Shown: positions 1-6,829 of the stretch, piece after piece
How the letters are laid out: each line of letters starts with the position of its first letter
How positions within the stretch are numbered: the stretch's first letter is position 1
Source of the DNA: Alphaproteobacteria bacterium
GTDB lineage: Bacteria; Pseudomonadota; Alphaproteobacteria; UBA828
NCBI GenBank assembly: GCA_018668475.1
Contig: JABJCZ010000219.1
Coordinates: 1-6,829 of the forward strand
Direction: 5' to 3'
DNA length: 6,829 nt
Translations under genes and position numbers: made by a program
The notes under the pieces: generated by a model
Seen by the model: the letters and a program-made list of their open reading frames with translations, nothing else
The model's database searches: none
Told to the model about the DNA's origin: nothing

Positions 1-27
1 CCCGAACGCATCTTGTTCGACCTCTAG
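1..27 (+). CDS. sucB: C-terminal end of dihydrolipoamide succinyltransferase (2-oxoglutarate dehydrogenase E2), partial
   Basis: The first 24 bases read P-E-R-I-L-F-D-L and are closed by a TAG stop at 25-27. That ending closely resembles the C-terminus of SucB/OdhB proteins, which typically finish in a (D)PxRLLLD(L/V) string. The next gene, 50 bp downstream on the same strand, encodes the E3 component LpdA, the usual partner in a sucA-sucB-lpdA cluster. SucB transfers the succinyl group from the lipoyl arm to CoA in the TCA cycle. Only eight codons are visible, so the assignment rests on the terminal motif plus context. Another lipoate-dependent E2 is possible, but pyruvate dehydrogenase E2 proteins usually end differently. 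Confidence 0.68.
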   Translation, partial: PERILFDL

Positions 28-77
28 ACTCCAACTGATCCGGCGACCAGGCCGAACCACAGGAACGGAAAAGACCC

Positions 78-1487
78 ATGGCGGAAGACGTATACGATGT
101 CGTTGTAATTGGCGCCGGCCCCGGCGGCTACGTGTGCGCCATTCGGGCCGCGCAACTTGGCCTCGATGTGGCCTGTGTTGAGAAATCTGAGACATTGGGC
201 GGCACCTGTCTGAACGTCGGCTGCATTCCATCAAAGGCCCTGCTTCACGCCTCCGAGGAATTGGCCCATGCCAAAAAAGGCCTCGCCAAACACGGCGTCA
301 AGGTTGAAGGAGTGAGCCTCGACCTGGACGCCATGATGGCGCACAAGGATGGGATCGTTGGTCAACTCACCAAGGGCATTGGCATGTTGCTCGACAAAAA
401 CGATGTGGAGCACCTGCAAGGTACCGGGCGTATCGCCGGCACCGGCCAGGTCGTCGTGACTGATGCCAGCGGCACAAAGAAAACCATCACCGCCAAAAAC
501 ATCGTGATCGCCACCGGCAGTTCGCCCGCCAGTATCCCCGGTATAGAAATTGACGAGGACCGCATCGTTTCGTCCACCGGCGCACTTGCGCTCAAGGCCG
601 TGCCAGAGCATCTGGTGGTGATCGGCGGCGGCTACATCGGGCTGGAGCTTGGCTCGGTCTGGGGCCGGCTCGGCGCCAAGGTCACGGTCGTCGAATTCCT
701 CGACCGCATCACGCCAGGCATGGACGGCGAAGTAGCGCTGCAGTTTCAGAAACTGCTCAAACGCCAGAAAATGAAATTCAAACTGAGCACCAAAGTTACA
801 GGCGCTGAAATTACCAATGCCGGCTTAAACCTGACGACCGAACCGGTAGACGGTGGCGATGCTGCAACGCTGGAGGCCGATGTTGTGCTGGTCGCCGTGG
901 GGCGGCGCCCGCACACTGACGGGCTCGGCTTGTCTGAAGCTGGCATCAATACGACCGACCACGGCTTTGTCTCCGTGGACGAGCATCTCGAAACCAACAT
1001 CAAGGGCGTTTACGCCATTGGCGACGTGGTGCCAGGACCAATGCTCGCGCACAAGGCCGAGGAAGAAGGCGTCGCGGTCGCTGAACGAATTGCTGGTGGC
1101 GAACCACATGTGAACTACAACACAATTCCCGGTGTCGTTTATACCGCGCCGGAGGTTGCCGCCGTCGGCAAGACGGAAGAGCAGCTTCAGGAAGAGGGAA
1201 TTGAGTACAAGGTCGGCAAATTTCCGTTTATGGCCAATGGCCGGGCCAAGGCCATGTCATCGGTCGATGGCTTTGTAAAAATTCTCGCCTGTGCCAAGAC
1301 GGACAAAGTGCTCGGTGTGCATATTATTGGTCAGGATGCCGGCACACTGATTGCCGAAGCCGTGCTCGCCATGGAATTTGGTGGCTCGGCGGAAGACATC
1401 GCACGGACATGCCATGCTCACCCGACTCTGAACGAAGTGGTCAAGGAAGCCGCCCTCGCCGTCGCCGGCCGCGCAATCCACATGTAG
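78..1487 (+). CDS. lpdA: Dihydrolipoyl dehydrogenase (E3 component)
   Basis: This 469-residue flavoprotein has the usual family length. E3 reoxidises the dihydrolipoyl groups of 2-oxoacid dehydrogenase complexes and passes the electrons through FAD to NAD+ (EC 1.8.1.4) in the cytoplasm. Visible landmarks are the N-terminal FAD-binding GAGPGG (residues 12-17), the redox-active disulfide C44-LNVG-C49, the NAD-binding GGGYIG (183-188), the second FAD motif AIGD (313-316), and the C-terminal HPTLNE holding the His448-Glu453 catalytic dyad. No key residue is missing. ATG 78 is supported by a GGAA purine run at 67-70, about 7 nt upstream, and by the FAD fold starting at once after it. The preceding sucB-like tail ends 50 bp before, so LpdA probably serves 2-oxoglutarate dehydrogenase; sharing with pyruvate dehydrogenase cannot be judged here. 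Confidence 0.97.
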   Translation: MAEDVYDVVVIGAGPGGYVCAIRAAQLGLDVACVEKSETLGGTCLNVGCIPSKALLHASEELAHAKKGLAKHGVKVEGVSLDLDAMMAHKDGIVGQLTKGIGMLLDKNDVEHLQGTGRIAGTGQVVVTDASGTKKTITAKNIVIATGSSPASIPGIEIDEDRIVSSTGALALKAVPEHLVVIGGGYIGLELGSVWGRLGAKVTVVEFLDRITPGMDGEVALQFQKLLKRQKMKFKLSTKVTGAEITNAGLNLTTEPVDGGDAATLEADVVLVAVGRRPHTDGLGLSEAGINTTDHGFVSVDEHLETNIKGVYAIGDVVPGPMLAHKAEEEGVAVAERIAGGEPHVNYNTIPGVVYTAPEVAAVGKTEEQLQEEGIEYKVGKFPFMANGRAKAMSSVDGFVKILACAKTDKVLGVHIIGQDAGTLIAEAVLAMEFGGSAEDIARTCHAHPTLNEVVKEAALAVAGRAIHM

Positions 1488-1502
1488 CTTGCCGCAAGGC
1501 AA
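1488..1502. terminator. Small hairpin in the convergent lpdA/xerC junction, possible weak bidirectional terminator
   Basis: The 15 bp between the lpdA stop and the xerC stop contain a perfect 5-bp inverted repeat, TTGCC (1489-1493) and GGCAA (1498-1502). On the plus strand they flank a GCAA loop, which has the GNRA tetraloop form. Convergent genes this close need some termination signal, and this is the only symmetrical element. Neither strand shows a following run of T residues, so it is not a classical intrinsic terminator. Its role is inferred from position only. Confidence 0.3.
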
Positions 1503-2348
1503 TCAGCGGGCGCGCGGATGCGCCCCGTCATAGGCGGCAGCCAGTCCGGCTGCATCTACCTCGGTATAGCGTTGCGTCGTTGATAGACTGGCGTGGCCTA
1601 GCAGTTCCTGAATGGTGCGCAGATCGCCGCCATTTTGCAGCAGATGGGTAGCAAAGCTGTGGCGCAGAGCATGCGGGGTCGCGGTATCCGGCAAATCCAG
1701 CGCGCTTCTGAGTCTCGCCATATGCGCCTGGATAACACGCGCGCCAAGCGGACCGCCCCGCTGGCCAAGGAACAGGCGCCGGTCCGCCATCAGAGGATAG
1801 GGGCAGGCAGCGATATAGGCATCGATGGCGTCAGCAACGATGGGCAGCACCGGCACCATGCGCTCTTTATTGCCTTTGCCGCGTACACGTAGCCGCTCAA
1901 CGCCCTCGGCATCAGCCCGTGTCAGACCAAGCGCCTCACCAATTCGCAGGCCGCAGCCATACAACAACAACAGCACCGCCATGTCCCGCCGGCCCTGCCA
2001 ATCGACTGCCTCGCCCGGTTGCGGGGTGGCCACTGCACCAATTACAGCCACCGCCGATTTCTCATCCAGCGGCCGCGGCACCGCGCGTGGCAGGCGCGGG
2101 CTGCGAACGGCGGCCAGTGCCGCGCTATTGACGTGGCCGGCACGCTCTAGCCGACCGAACAGACTACGCAGGGCTGATAGCGCCCGCGCGGTAGAGGTGC
2201 GCGCCTGACCGGCGTTGGCCCGCGCCGCCAACCAGCTGCGAAAATCCGCCGCCTTCAGATTGTCGAGGTCCTGGAGTGACGCCGGCCCACCGAGGTGCCC
2301 GGCGAGGAACGCCATAAACGAGGCGAGGTCGCGCAGGTAGGCCGACAC
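1503..2348 (-). CDS. xerC: Tyrosine site-specific recombinase XerC
   Basis: From GTG 2348 the product has 281 residues. It holds the N-terminal SAM-like core-binding region (about 1-85) and the C-terminal catalytic domain (about 95-275). The catalytic set is complete: Arg135 in GCGLRIGEAL, Lys158 in GKGNKER, His226 and Arg229 in HALRH, His252 in LGHASL, and nucleophile Tyr261 in YTEV. XerC acts with XerD at dif to resolve chromosome dimers. The ending AHPRA and the overall pattern favour XerC over XerD or a phage integrase. The gene lies downstream of the transaldolase on the same strand and converges on lpdA. The GTG start cuts into the first conserved helix: in-frame upstream codons continue family-like sequence (EGWHRWLADERQVSPNT), so the real protein is almost certainly longer. 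There is no ATG, GTG or TTG in that stretch. Confidence 0.9.
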   Translation of the reverse strand: MSAYLRDLASFMAFLAGHLGGPASLQDLDNLKAADFRSWLAARANAGQARTSTARALSALRSLFGRLERAGHVNSAALAAVRSPRLPRAVPRPLDEKSAVAVIGAVATPQPGEAVDWQGRRDMAVLLLLYGCGLRIGEALGLTRADAEGVERLRVRGKGNKERMVPVLPIVADAIDAYIAACPYPLMADRRLFLGQRGGPLGARVIQAHMARLRSALDLPDTATPHALRHSFATHLLQNGGDLRTIQELLGHASLSTTQRYTEVDAAGLAAAYDGAHPRAR

Positions 2349-2489
2349 CGTGTTGGGTGATACCTGGCGCTCGTCGGCCAGCCAGCGATGCCAGCCTTCC
2401 AGGGTTGCCGCAAGGTCCGGTGCCGCAACGAGGCCTACCCCGCCTATTTGGCAAGTCGGCTCAAGTTCGGTGGCGTGCGGTTCGCCGAT
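2349..2489 (-). other. Probable N-terminal extension of XerC, in frame but without a canonical start
   Basis: The xerC frame stays open for 47 codons upstream of GTG 2348. It encodes, near the GTG, EGWHRWLADERQVSPNT, which matches the start of the core-binding domain in Xer proteins (a W-rich helix, then ER-x-SPNT). Further up it reads GLVAAPDLAATL. None of the 47 codons is ATG, GTG or TTG. Non-canonical candidates are CTG at 2402 (product 299 residues, close to the E. coli XerC length) and ATC at 2489 (product 328 residues). The ATC is preceded by a good Shine-Dalgarno-like GGGAG at 2496-2500 with 6 nt spacing. A sequencing error, or a 1-nt shift joining the TTG at 2454 through the GGGG run, would also restore a normal start. 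Coding character is inferred from family resemblance. Confidence 0.6.
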
Positions 2490-2536
2490 CGTCCTCTCCC
2501 TGAAGGGTCTGCGTGCCCGACTATTTCTCCCTGGCC

Positions 2537-3196
2537 TTAGAGGATCGTCTGGCCTGTTTTTTTCCAGTCCGCGAGGAATGCGGCAAGGCCTTTGTCCGTC
2601 AGCGGATGGCCAACGAGGGTCTTGAGTACAGACGGCGGCACCGTGGCAACATCCGCACCGATTTTCGCCGCTTCAACGATGTGCAGCGGATGACGGATAG
2701 AGGCGACCAGCACCTGGGTATGCAACGTGTCGGGATAGTTGTTGTAGATGGTGACGATCTCATCGATCAGCCCCATGCCGTCGGCCGAAATATCATCAAG
2801 CCGGCCAACGAACGGCGAAATGTAGGTTGCTCCCGCCTTGGCCGCCAGCAGGGCCTGCGACGCCGAGAAGCAGAGCGTGACGTTGACCTTGGTACCGGCC
2901 TGCGACAATGCCCGGCAGGTTTTGAGGCCATCCCATGTAAGCGGGACTTTGACGCAAACGTTGGGCGCAATGGCGGCCAGCTTTTCGCCTTCAAGAATCA
3001 TGGTTTTCGAATCGGTCGCCGTCACTTCGGCACTGACCGGCCCTTCAACCAGATCGCAGATGATTTTGATCGTTTCCAGAAAATCGCCGCCAGCTTTGGC
3101 GATGAGCGACGGGTTAGTCGTCACGCCGTCCAGCAGGCCCGTGGCCTCGAGCTCCTCGATTTCCTCAATTACAGCCGTGTCAGCGAAAAACTTCAT
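2537..3196 (-). CDS. tal: Transaldolase, small TalC/Fsa-like type
   Basis: The 219-residue protein is the size of the short decameric transaldolase / fructose-6-phosphate aldolase group, a single TIM barrel. Visible are the N-terminal MKFFADTA with Asp6, the DGVTTNPS loop (23-30), Schiff-base Lys83 in [16 protein letters not shown] (127-135) and ASIRHP (165-170). Two residues bear on the reaction: Glu57 (SAEVTA) and Phe129 (SPFVGR) correspond, by my alignment from memory, to transaldolase-type residues, where E. coli FsaA has Gln59 and Tyr131. I therefore infer dihydroxyacetone transfer in the non-oxidative pentose phosphate pathway rather than free aldolase activity. ATG 3196 has a strong but unusually close Shine-Dalgarno, GGGGAGG, ending 2 nt before it. 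The gene is divergent from priA and lies ahead of xerC, possibly in the same transcript. Confidence 0.93.
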   Translation of the reverse strand: MKFFADTAVIEEIEELEATGLLDGVTTNPSLIAKAGGDFLETIKIICDLVEGPVSAEVTATDSKTMILEGEKLAAIAPNVCVKVPLTWDGLKTCRALSQAGTKVNVTLCFSASQALLAAKAGATYISPFVGRLDDISADGMGLIDEIVTIYNNYPDTLHTQVLVASIRHPLHIVEAAKIGADVATVPPSVLKTLVGHPLTDKGLAAFLADWKKTGQTIL

Positions 3197-3310
3197 CGCC
3201 TCCCCATTTCATGTTGGATGTCCGCAGAAAAGGCCATATTCACAGCCCGCTTTCAATTCAGTTCGCGGTGCGCTTGCGACGACCGCGAGTCGAGGTCACA
3301 TTCTAACCTG
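3197..3310. promoter_or_regulatory. Divergent promoter region between transaldolase gene and priA
   Basis: These 114 bp separate two divergent starts, so both genes should have promoters or leaders here. I see no convincing -35/-10 pair on either strand. One perfect 7-bp inverted repeat lies on the priA side. For priA the nearest Shine-Dalgarno-like run is GAGG at 3292-3295, a rather distant 15 nt from its ATG. For the transaldolase the site is GGGGAGG, directly before ATG 3196. Confidence 0.5.
3263..3288. repeat. 7-bp perfect inverted repeat upstream of priA
   Basis: TCGCGGT (3263-3269) is the reverse complement of ACCGCGA (3282-3288), with a 12-nt spacer. It lies 22 bp before the priA ATG. 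It could be an operator or a leader hairpin. In a GC-rich genome a 7-bp arm can also arise by chance. Confidence 0.4.
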
Positions 3311-5545
3311 ATGGCTACATCGGACGCCACTTCCTCGCCCCGGCCCACGGCGGACGCTCCTCAGGCAGCGACCATTGCCGTGCTGTTGCCGTTGCCGCTC
3401 ACCGAAGCCTATGACTACAAACTGCCGTCAGGCTTAGCGCCTGAAGACGCGAGACCCGGCACATTTGTGCGGGTGCCACTGGGCTCGCGTGTCGTGATTG
3501 GCGTGATCTGGGGCGATGGCCGTGGTGACGTGGCCCCTGCCAAGCTGCGCGAGATTCTCGATATTCTGCCAATGCCGCCGCTCTCCGATGGCCTGCGCAA
3601 GCTGGTGGACTGGGTCGCCGCCTATACCCTGTCGCGGCGCGGGGCCGTACTGCGGATGGCGATGAGTGTGCCGGCCGCATTCGAGCCTCCCCGTATGAGG
3701 ACCGTCTATCGCAACGGATCGGCCCGCCCGGCGCGCCTGACCCCGGCGCGCCAGCGCGTACTTGACGTTGTGGCCGACGACCCGCCTCGCAGCGCCGCCG
3801 ACCTCGCCGAGACTGCCGGCGTCAGCCCCGGTGTAGTCAAGGGACTAGCCGATGCCGGTGCGCTGGAAGCCGTAACGGTGCCGGACCGCGCAAGCTTCGA
3901 GCGGCCTGACCCTGCGCGCGCCGGCCCCGCCCTCTCCGAGCCGCAAGCTGCTGCGGCGGCGATATTCCGCAATGAGGTTGCCGCCGCCCAGTTCCACACC
4001 AGCGTGCTCGACGGGGTGACAGGCTCGGGCAAAACGGAAGTCTATTTTGAAGCAATCGCAGCAGCCCTTGCTGCCGGGCGTCAAGCACTGGTGCTACTGC
4101 CTGAAATTGCCTTGTCGGCGCAGTGGCTCAGCCGCTTTGAAGCCCGGTTTGGTGCGCGACCGGCGGTTTGGCATTCTGAAATCGGCCAACGCATGCGCCG
4201 CGAGACCTGGCGGGCAGTGGCCGAGCGCCGTGTCCCGGTTGTCGTGGGGGCGCGATCGGCCCTCTGGCTGCCGTTTCCCGAGCTTGGCGTCATTGTCGTC
4301 GATGAAGAACATGACGCCGCTTACAAGCAGGAAGAGGGCATTATCTATCACGCTCGCGACATGGCGGTGGTGCGCGGTCGACTGGAAGAGATTCCGGTCA
4401 TTCTTGCCTCCGCCACGCCGTCGCTTGAAACGGTTCGCAATATAGAGGGCGGCCGCTACGCACGGCTCGAGTTACCGACCCGTCATGGCGGTGCCACCCT
4501 ACCCGATATTGAGGCGATTGACCTGCGGGAGAGCCAGCCCCCGCGCGGCGCCTGGTTGTCGCCTCCGCTACGAGCCGCCTTGACCGCGACATTTGAAGCC
4601 GGTGAGCAAGCTGCCCTGTTCCTCAATCGGCGAGGCTATGCACCGCTGACACTCTGCCGCGCCTGCGGCCACCGTATGGAGTGCCCCAATTGCTCTGCCT
4701 GGCTCGTGGAACACCGTTTTGCGGGCACACTGGATTGCCACCACTGCGGGTTCGTGCGCCCGCAGCCCGAGTCATGCCCGCAATGTGAGGTCGAGGGCAA
4801 GCTCGCGGCTTGCGGGCCGGGCGTCGAGCGGCTGGCGGAGGAAGTCGCCGGGCTATTTCCTGACATCCGGTGCGAGATCGCGACCAGCGACACGATGACC
4901 AGCCCAAGCACGGCGCAAGCGCTGATTGATCGCATCAGCAATCACGAGATTGACTTGGTAATTGGCACCCAGGTAATCGCCAAGGGACACCATTTTCCGA
5001 TGCTGACCCTGGTTGGGGTGGTCGATGCGGACCTGGGCTTATCGGGCGGCGATCTGCGGGCCGCGGAGCGCACTTACCAGCTACTACACCAGGTTGCGGG
5101 CCGGGCCGGCCGCGCCCAGCGCCCCGGGCGGGTGTTGTTGCAGACCTATATGCCGGATCATCCGGTCATGGCAGCACTGGTCTCGGGCGCGCGCGATGCC
5201 TTTGTTGCGGAGGAAACCGCCGCTCGGGCCGAGAATGATCTGCCACCGTTTGGCCGGCTCGCCGCCTTTGTCGTTTCAGGCCGATACGAAAACGCTGTGG
5301 CCCGCGCCGCCAATCAATTGGCCCGAATCGCCCGGCGCGACATGGCGCCTGATGCGGGCTTGATCGTGCTGGGCCCGGCTCCTGCCCCCTTTGCCTTGCT
5401 GCGCGGGCGATACCGATATCGCCTGCTCGTCAAAGCCAGCCGCAAGGCCCGTCTGCAGGCGCATCTCAAGGGCTGGCTGAGCACGCTGGGAGAGGTGCCC
5501 GGTGTGCGCGTTCAGACCGATGTGGACCCGTACTCTTTCCTTTGA
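3311..5545 (+). CDS. priA: Primosomal protein N' (replication restart helicase PriA)
   Basis: At 744 residues this is the normal size for PriA, the 3'-to-5' SF2 helicase that recognises stalled forks and reloads the replisome. The N-terminal 3' DNA-binding region begins at [16 protein letters not shown] (21-36). Helicase motifs follow: Walker A GVTGSGKT (235-242, Lys241), LLPEIALS (motif Ia, 262-269), Walker B DEEH (331-334) and SAT (367-369). Eight zinc-binding cysteines sit at 449, 452, 458, 461, 476, 479, 489 and 492, with spacing CX2C-X5-CX2C-X14-CX2C-X9-CX2C. Motif V GTQ (552-554) and motif [10 protein letters not shown] (594-601) are also present. The frame is open 266 codons further upstream, but that part lies antisense to the transaldolase gene and carries no PriA homology, so ATG 3311 is chosen. 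The ribosome-binding site is weak. Nothing essential is missing. Confidence 0.96.
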   Translation: MATSDATSSPRPTADAPQAATIAVLLPLPLTEAYDYKLPSGLAPEDARPGTFVRVPLGSRVVIGVIWGDGRGDVAPAKLREILDILPMPPLSDGLRKLVDWVAAYTLSRRGAVLRMAMSVPAAFEPPRMRTVYRNGSARPARLTPARQRVLDVVADDPPRSAADLAETAGVSPGVVKGLADAGALEAVTVPDRASFERPDPARAGPALSEPQAAAAAIFRNEVAAAQFHTSVLDGVTGSGKTEVYFEAIAAALAAGRQALVLLPEIALSAQWLSRFEARFGARPAVWHSEIGQRMRRETWRAVAERRVPVVVGARSALWLPFPELGVIVVDEEHDAAYKQEEGIIYHARDMAVVRGRLEEIPVILASATPSLETVRNIEGGRYARLELPTRHGGATLPDIEAIDLRESQPPRGAWLSPPLRAALTATFEAGEQAALFLNRRGYAPLTLCRACGHRMECPNCSAWLVEHRFAGTLDCHHCGFVRPQPESCPQCEVEGKLAACGPGVERLAEEVAGLFPDIRCEIATSDTMTSPSTAQALIDRISNHEIDLVIGTQVIAKGHHFPMLTLVGVVDADLGLSGGDLRAAERTYQLLHQVAGRAGRAQRPGRVLLQTYMPDHPVMAALVSGARDAFVAEETAARAENDLPPFGRLAAFVVSGRYENAVARAANQLARIARRDMAPDAGLIVLGPAPAPFALLRGRYRYRLLVKASRKARLQAHLKGWLSTLGEVPGVRVQTDVDPYSFL

Positions 5546-5569
5546 CTCAGGCACCACACAACATATTGA
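5542..5569 (+). promoter_or_regulatory. Candidate sigma70-type promoter for the atp operon
   Basis: TTGACT (5542-5547) matches the -35 consensus in five of six positions and overlaps the priA stop. TATTGA (5564-5569), 16 bp downstream, is a poor -10 (three of six), within a locally AT-rich stretch. Transcription from here would give a leader of about 165 nt before atpH. This is a guess from consensus only; readthrough from priA or a promoter nearer atpH is equally possible. Confidence 0.25.
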
Positions 5570-5585
5570 AGTCATTGATTAATTA

Positions 5586-5608
5586 GTGCGCACTGGAGTC
5601 AGTTGCAC
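5586..5608 (+). repeat. Stem-loop 1 in the priA-atpH spacer
   Basis: The plus-strand RNA can fold G5586-G5590 against T5604-C5608 and A5592-G5595 against C5600-T5603. This gives nine pairs including one G-U, a single bulged C at 5591, and a GAGT loop. The left arm overlaps a perfect 10-bp palindrome AGTGCGCACT (5585-5594), which could alternatively be a protein-binding site. No T-run follows, so it does not resemble an intrinsic terminator for priA. Confidence 0.4.
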
Positions 5609-5651
5609 CGGCCCGACGAGTATGTTACCTATCCCCTGCATTTCGGGCCGG
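5608..5651 (+). repeat. Stem-loop 2: 9-bp GC-rich inverted repeat upstream of atpH
   Basis: CCGGCCCGA (5608-5616) is the exact reverse complement of TCGGGCCGG (5643-5651). The 26-nt loop is comparatively AT-rich and contains GTATGTTACCTAT. The stem begins at the base where stem-loop 1 ends, so the two form a tandem pair. There is no T-run after it, which argues against a simple terminator. Confidence 0.45.
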
Positions 5652-5697
5652 AGACGGCTTTCGATGGCGTAATTCGAGCGATTTCCGACCTAATTTT

Positions 5698-5721
5698 CAC
5701 GCCCGGACAAATCAAGGCGTG
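5698..5721 (+). repeat. Stem-loop 3: inverted repeat just before the atpH ribosome-binding site
   Basis: CACGCC (5698-5703) and GGCGTG (5716-5721) are perfect reverse complements with a 12-nt loop. The stem ends 3 nt before the atpH Shine-Dalgarno (5725-5732), so if it forms it could affect ribosome access. With a 6-bp arm, chance is a real alternative. Confidence 0.35.
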
Positions 5722-5741
5722 CCCAGGGGAGACGGGATTCA

Positions 5742-6299
5742 GTGGCTGCCCAGACGACCGGCTTGAGCAATATTGCTAAGCGTTACGCGACCGCGCTATT
5801 TGATCTGGCGCTGGAACGCGACAAACTTGACGCCGTTGCGGCCGATCTGGACGCGCTGGCTCAACTTCTTGACAGCAGTGACGACCTCGACCGCCTGGTC
5901 CGCAGCCCGGTTATCAGCCGCGACGACCAGGGCAAGGCCATCGATACCATTGCTGACAAAGGCGGGCTCTCTGAGCTCGTCAGAAATTTCCTGGGCATCA
6001 TGTCCCAGAAGCGCCGGCTGTTTGTTCTCGCCGCCGCAATTACAGAATTTCGCCGACTGCTCGCAGAGCACAAGGGCGAGGTTGCCGCAGAGGTAACATC
6101 CGCCCAGCCGCTCAAACCCGAGCATGAAGCCGCTGTGCGCGCCGCCCTCAAAGATGTGGTGGGGCGCGAGGTGGCGCTTGAGACAAGCGTGGACCCGTCA
6201 CTTATTGGCGGCCTCGTGATCAAGGTCGGCTCACGCATGATGGATAATACGGTTCGCACGAAGCTCGCTAATATCGAGCTTGCGATGAAAGGGGTTTGA
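5742..6299 (+). CDS. atpH: F1F0 ATP synthase delta subunit (OSCP homologue)
   Basis: The 185-residue protein has the family's usual length. Delta joins the top of the F1 head to the peripheral b-stalk on the inner face of the cytoplasmic membrane. The N-terminal helical domain opens with the typical [14 protein letters not shown] (11-24). The C-terminal region carries [13 protein letters not shown] (151-163) followed by [12 protein letters not shown] (164-175), the OSCP signature area. The start is GTG 5742, supported by a strong Shine-Dalgarno AGGGGAGA (5725-5732) at 9 nt spacing and by the absence of an earlier suitable start. Only 2 nt separate its TGA from the atpA ATG, so the two are cotranscribed and probably translationally coupled. 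Being first in the run, it marks the start of the F1 operon. Confidence 0.96.
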   Translation: MAAQTTGLSNIAKRYATALFDLALERDKLDAVAADLDALAQLLDSSDDLDRLVRSPVISRDDQGKAIDTIADKGGLSELVRNFLGIMSQKRRLFVLAAAITEFRRLLAEHKGEVAAEVTSAQPLKPEHEAAVRAALKDVVGREVALETSVDPSLIGGLVIKVGSRMMDNTVRTKLANIELAMKGV

Positions 6300-6301
6300 C
6301 G

Positions 6302-6829
6302 ATGGACATTGGAGCCGCCGAGGTATCGGCAATCCTGAAACAGCAGATCGCCAACTTTGGCGCGGAAGCCGACGTTGCCGAGGTGGGTCAGGTGCTCTCC
6401 GTGGGCGATGGCGTCGCCCGCGTTCACGGGCTGGACAACGTCCAGGCCGGCGAAATGGTCGAGTTTCCGGGCGGCATCAAAGGGATGGCGCTTAATCTCG
6501 AGACCGACAACGTCGGCATCGTGATTTTCGGCGAAGACCGGGACATCAAGGAAGGCGACGTCGTCAAACGGACCGGCGCCATCGTGGAAGTCCCCGTCGG
6601 CAAGGGCCTGCTTGGGCGCGTTGTTGACGCACTCGGCAACCCGATTGATGGCAAGGGCCCGATCGAAAACCCGGAAATGCGCCGGGTGGACGTCAAGGCA
6701 CCGGGTATTATTCCGCGACAATCCGTGCATGAGCCCATGCAAACCGGGCTGAAGGCGCTTGATGCGTTGGTGCCGGTTGGTCGTGGCCAGCGCGAGCTGA
6801 TTATTGGTGACCGTCAGACGGGCAAGACC
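6302..6829 (+). CDS. atpA: F1F0 ATP synthase alpha subunit, 5' part (runs off the window)
   Basis: The frame from ATG 6302 is open to the last base, giving 176 codons of a protein usually about 510 residues long. It starts [20 protein letters not shown], the N-terminal helix typical of alpha subunits. The beta-barrel domain with [20 protein letters not shown] follows (about 31-50), then [20 protein letters not shown] (about 100-119). The start of the nucleotide-binding domain ends in the Walker A motif GDRQTGKT (169-176), where the window stops. GDRQTGKT distinguishes alpha from the beta subunit. Alpha forms the alpha3-beta3 hexamer and carries the non-catalytic nucleotide sites. A Shine-Dalgarno AAAGGGG (6288-6294) lies inside the end of atpH, 7 nt before the ATG. 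AtpG, AtpD and AtpC are expected further right but are not seen. Confidence 0.97.
   Translation, partial: MDIGAAEVSAILKQQIANFGAEADVAEVGQVLSVGDGVARVHGLDNVQAGEMVEFPGGIKGMALNLETDNVGIVIFGEDRDIKEGDVVKRTGAIVEVPVGKGLLGRVVDALGNPIDGKGPIENPEMRRVDVKAPGIIPRQSVHEPMQTGLKALDALVPVGRGQRELIIGDRQTGKT

Noticed and set aside
231..611. Reverse-strand ORF of 126 codons opposite lpdA
   Set aside because: It is a shadow of lpdA, which is supported by complete FAD, NAD and catalytic motifs.
1503..2348. XerC-like recombinase considered as a phage or integron integrase marking a mobile element
   Set aside because: It sits among conserved housekeeping genes, has the XerC-type length and ending, and there is no tRNA, att-like repeat or cargo nearby.
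2164..2454. Reverse-strand ORF of 96 codons beginning at TTG 2454
   Set aside because: It overlaps xerC in another frame, and the translation is Arg/Pro/Gly-rich as expected for a shadow frame in GC-rich DNA. It matters only as a possible clue to a 1-nt indel at the xerC start.
3200..3209. TCCCCATTT on the plus strand, resembling a sigma32 -10 element (CCCCATxT)
   Set aside because: There is no CTTGAA-like -35 at proper distance upstream, and the bases are simply the complement of the transaldolase Shine-Dalgarno region.
2513..3310. Open frame of 266 codons upstream of and continuous with priA, which would make a 1010-residue protein
   Set aside because: It lies antisense to the well-supported transaldolase gene for most of its length, its translation is Arg-rich with no recognisable domain, and a normal 744-residue PriA starts at ATG 3311.
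5861..6742. Reverse-strand ORF of 293 codons opposite atpH and atpA
   Set aside because: It is antisense to two strongly supported ATP synthase genes and shows no family features; long antisense frames are common in GC-rich coding DNA.
1..6829. Search for a novel multi-gene system, CRISPR array, insertion sequence or tRNA
   Set aside because: All sizeable stretches are explained by housekeeping genes, and no direct-repeat array, transposase or cloverleaf was noticed.

Overview
The window reads as a housekeeping segment of an alphaproteobacterial chromosome, most likely Rhodospirillales or a near relative. This is inferred from three things: fairly high GC by eye, the protein flavour (an AtpA that begins [20 protein letters not shown], and an XerC ending in AHPRA), and the gene neighbourhood, where E2-E3 of a 2-oxoacid dehydrogenase, xerC, a small transaldolase, priA and an F1-ATPase operon starting atpH-atpA lie together. 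No species can be named from the sequence alone.

Layout. Positions 1-27 (+) are the last eight codons and stop of what looks like sucB (2-oxoglutarate dehydrogenase E2). It is followed by complete lpdA (78-1487, +), the E3 dihydrolipoyl dehydrogenase. After a 15-bp junction two genes run the other way: xerC (called 1503-2348, -, but probably longer at the N-terminus) and, upstream of it, a TalC/Fsa-type transaldolase (2537-3196, -). A 114-bp divergent spacer separates the transaldolase from priA (3311-5545, +). A 196-bp spacer with candidate promoter elements and several inverted repeats leads into atpH (5742-6299, +) and atpA (from 6302, +). AtpA runs off the right edge immediately after its Walker A motif.

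How the genes work together. SucB and LpdA belong to the same TCA-cycle complex. AtpH and AtpA are the stator-linking and nucleotide-binding subunits of F1; the order atpH-atpA with no F0 genes in front fits the split F1/F0 organisation known in alphaproteobacteria. XerC (chromosome dimer resolution) and PriA (replication restart) both serve chromosome maintenance but lie on opposite strands and are not one operon. The transaldolase belongs to central carbon metabolism.

I found no mobile element, CRISPR array, tRNA, rRNA or novel multi-gene system. The points most worth a second look are the missing canonical start of XerC, the inverted-repeat-rich leader in front of atpH, and active-site residues that favour transaldolase over fructose-6-phosphate aldolase for the small aldolase.
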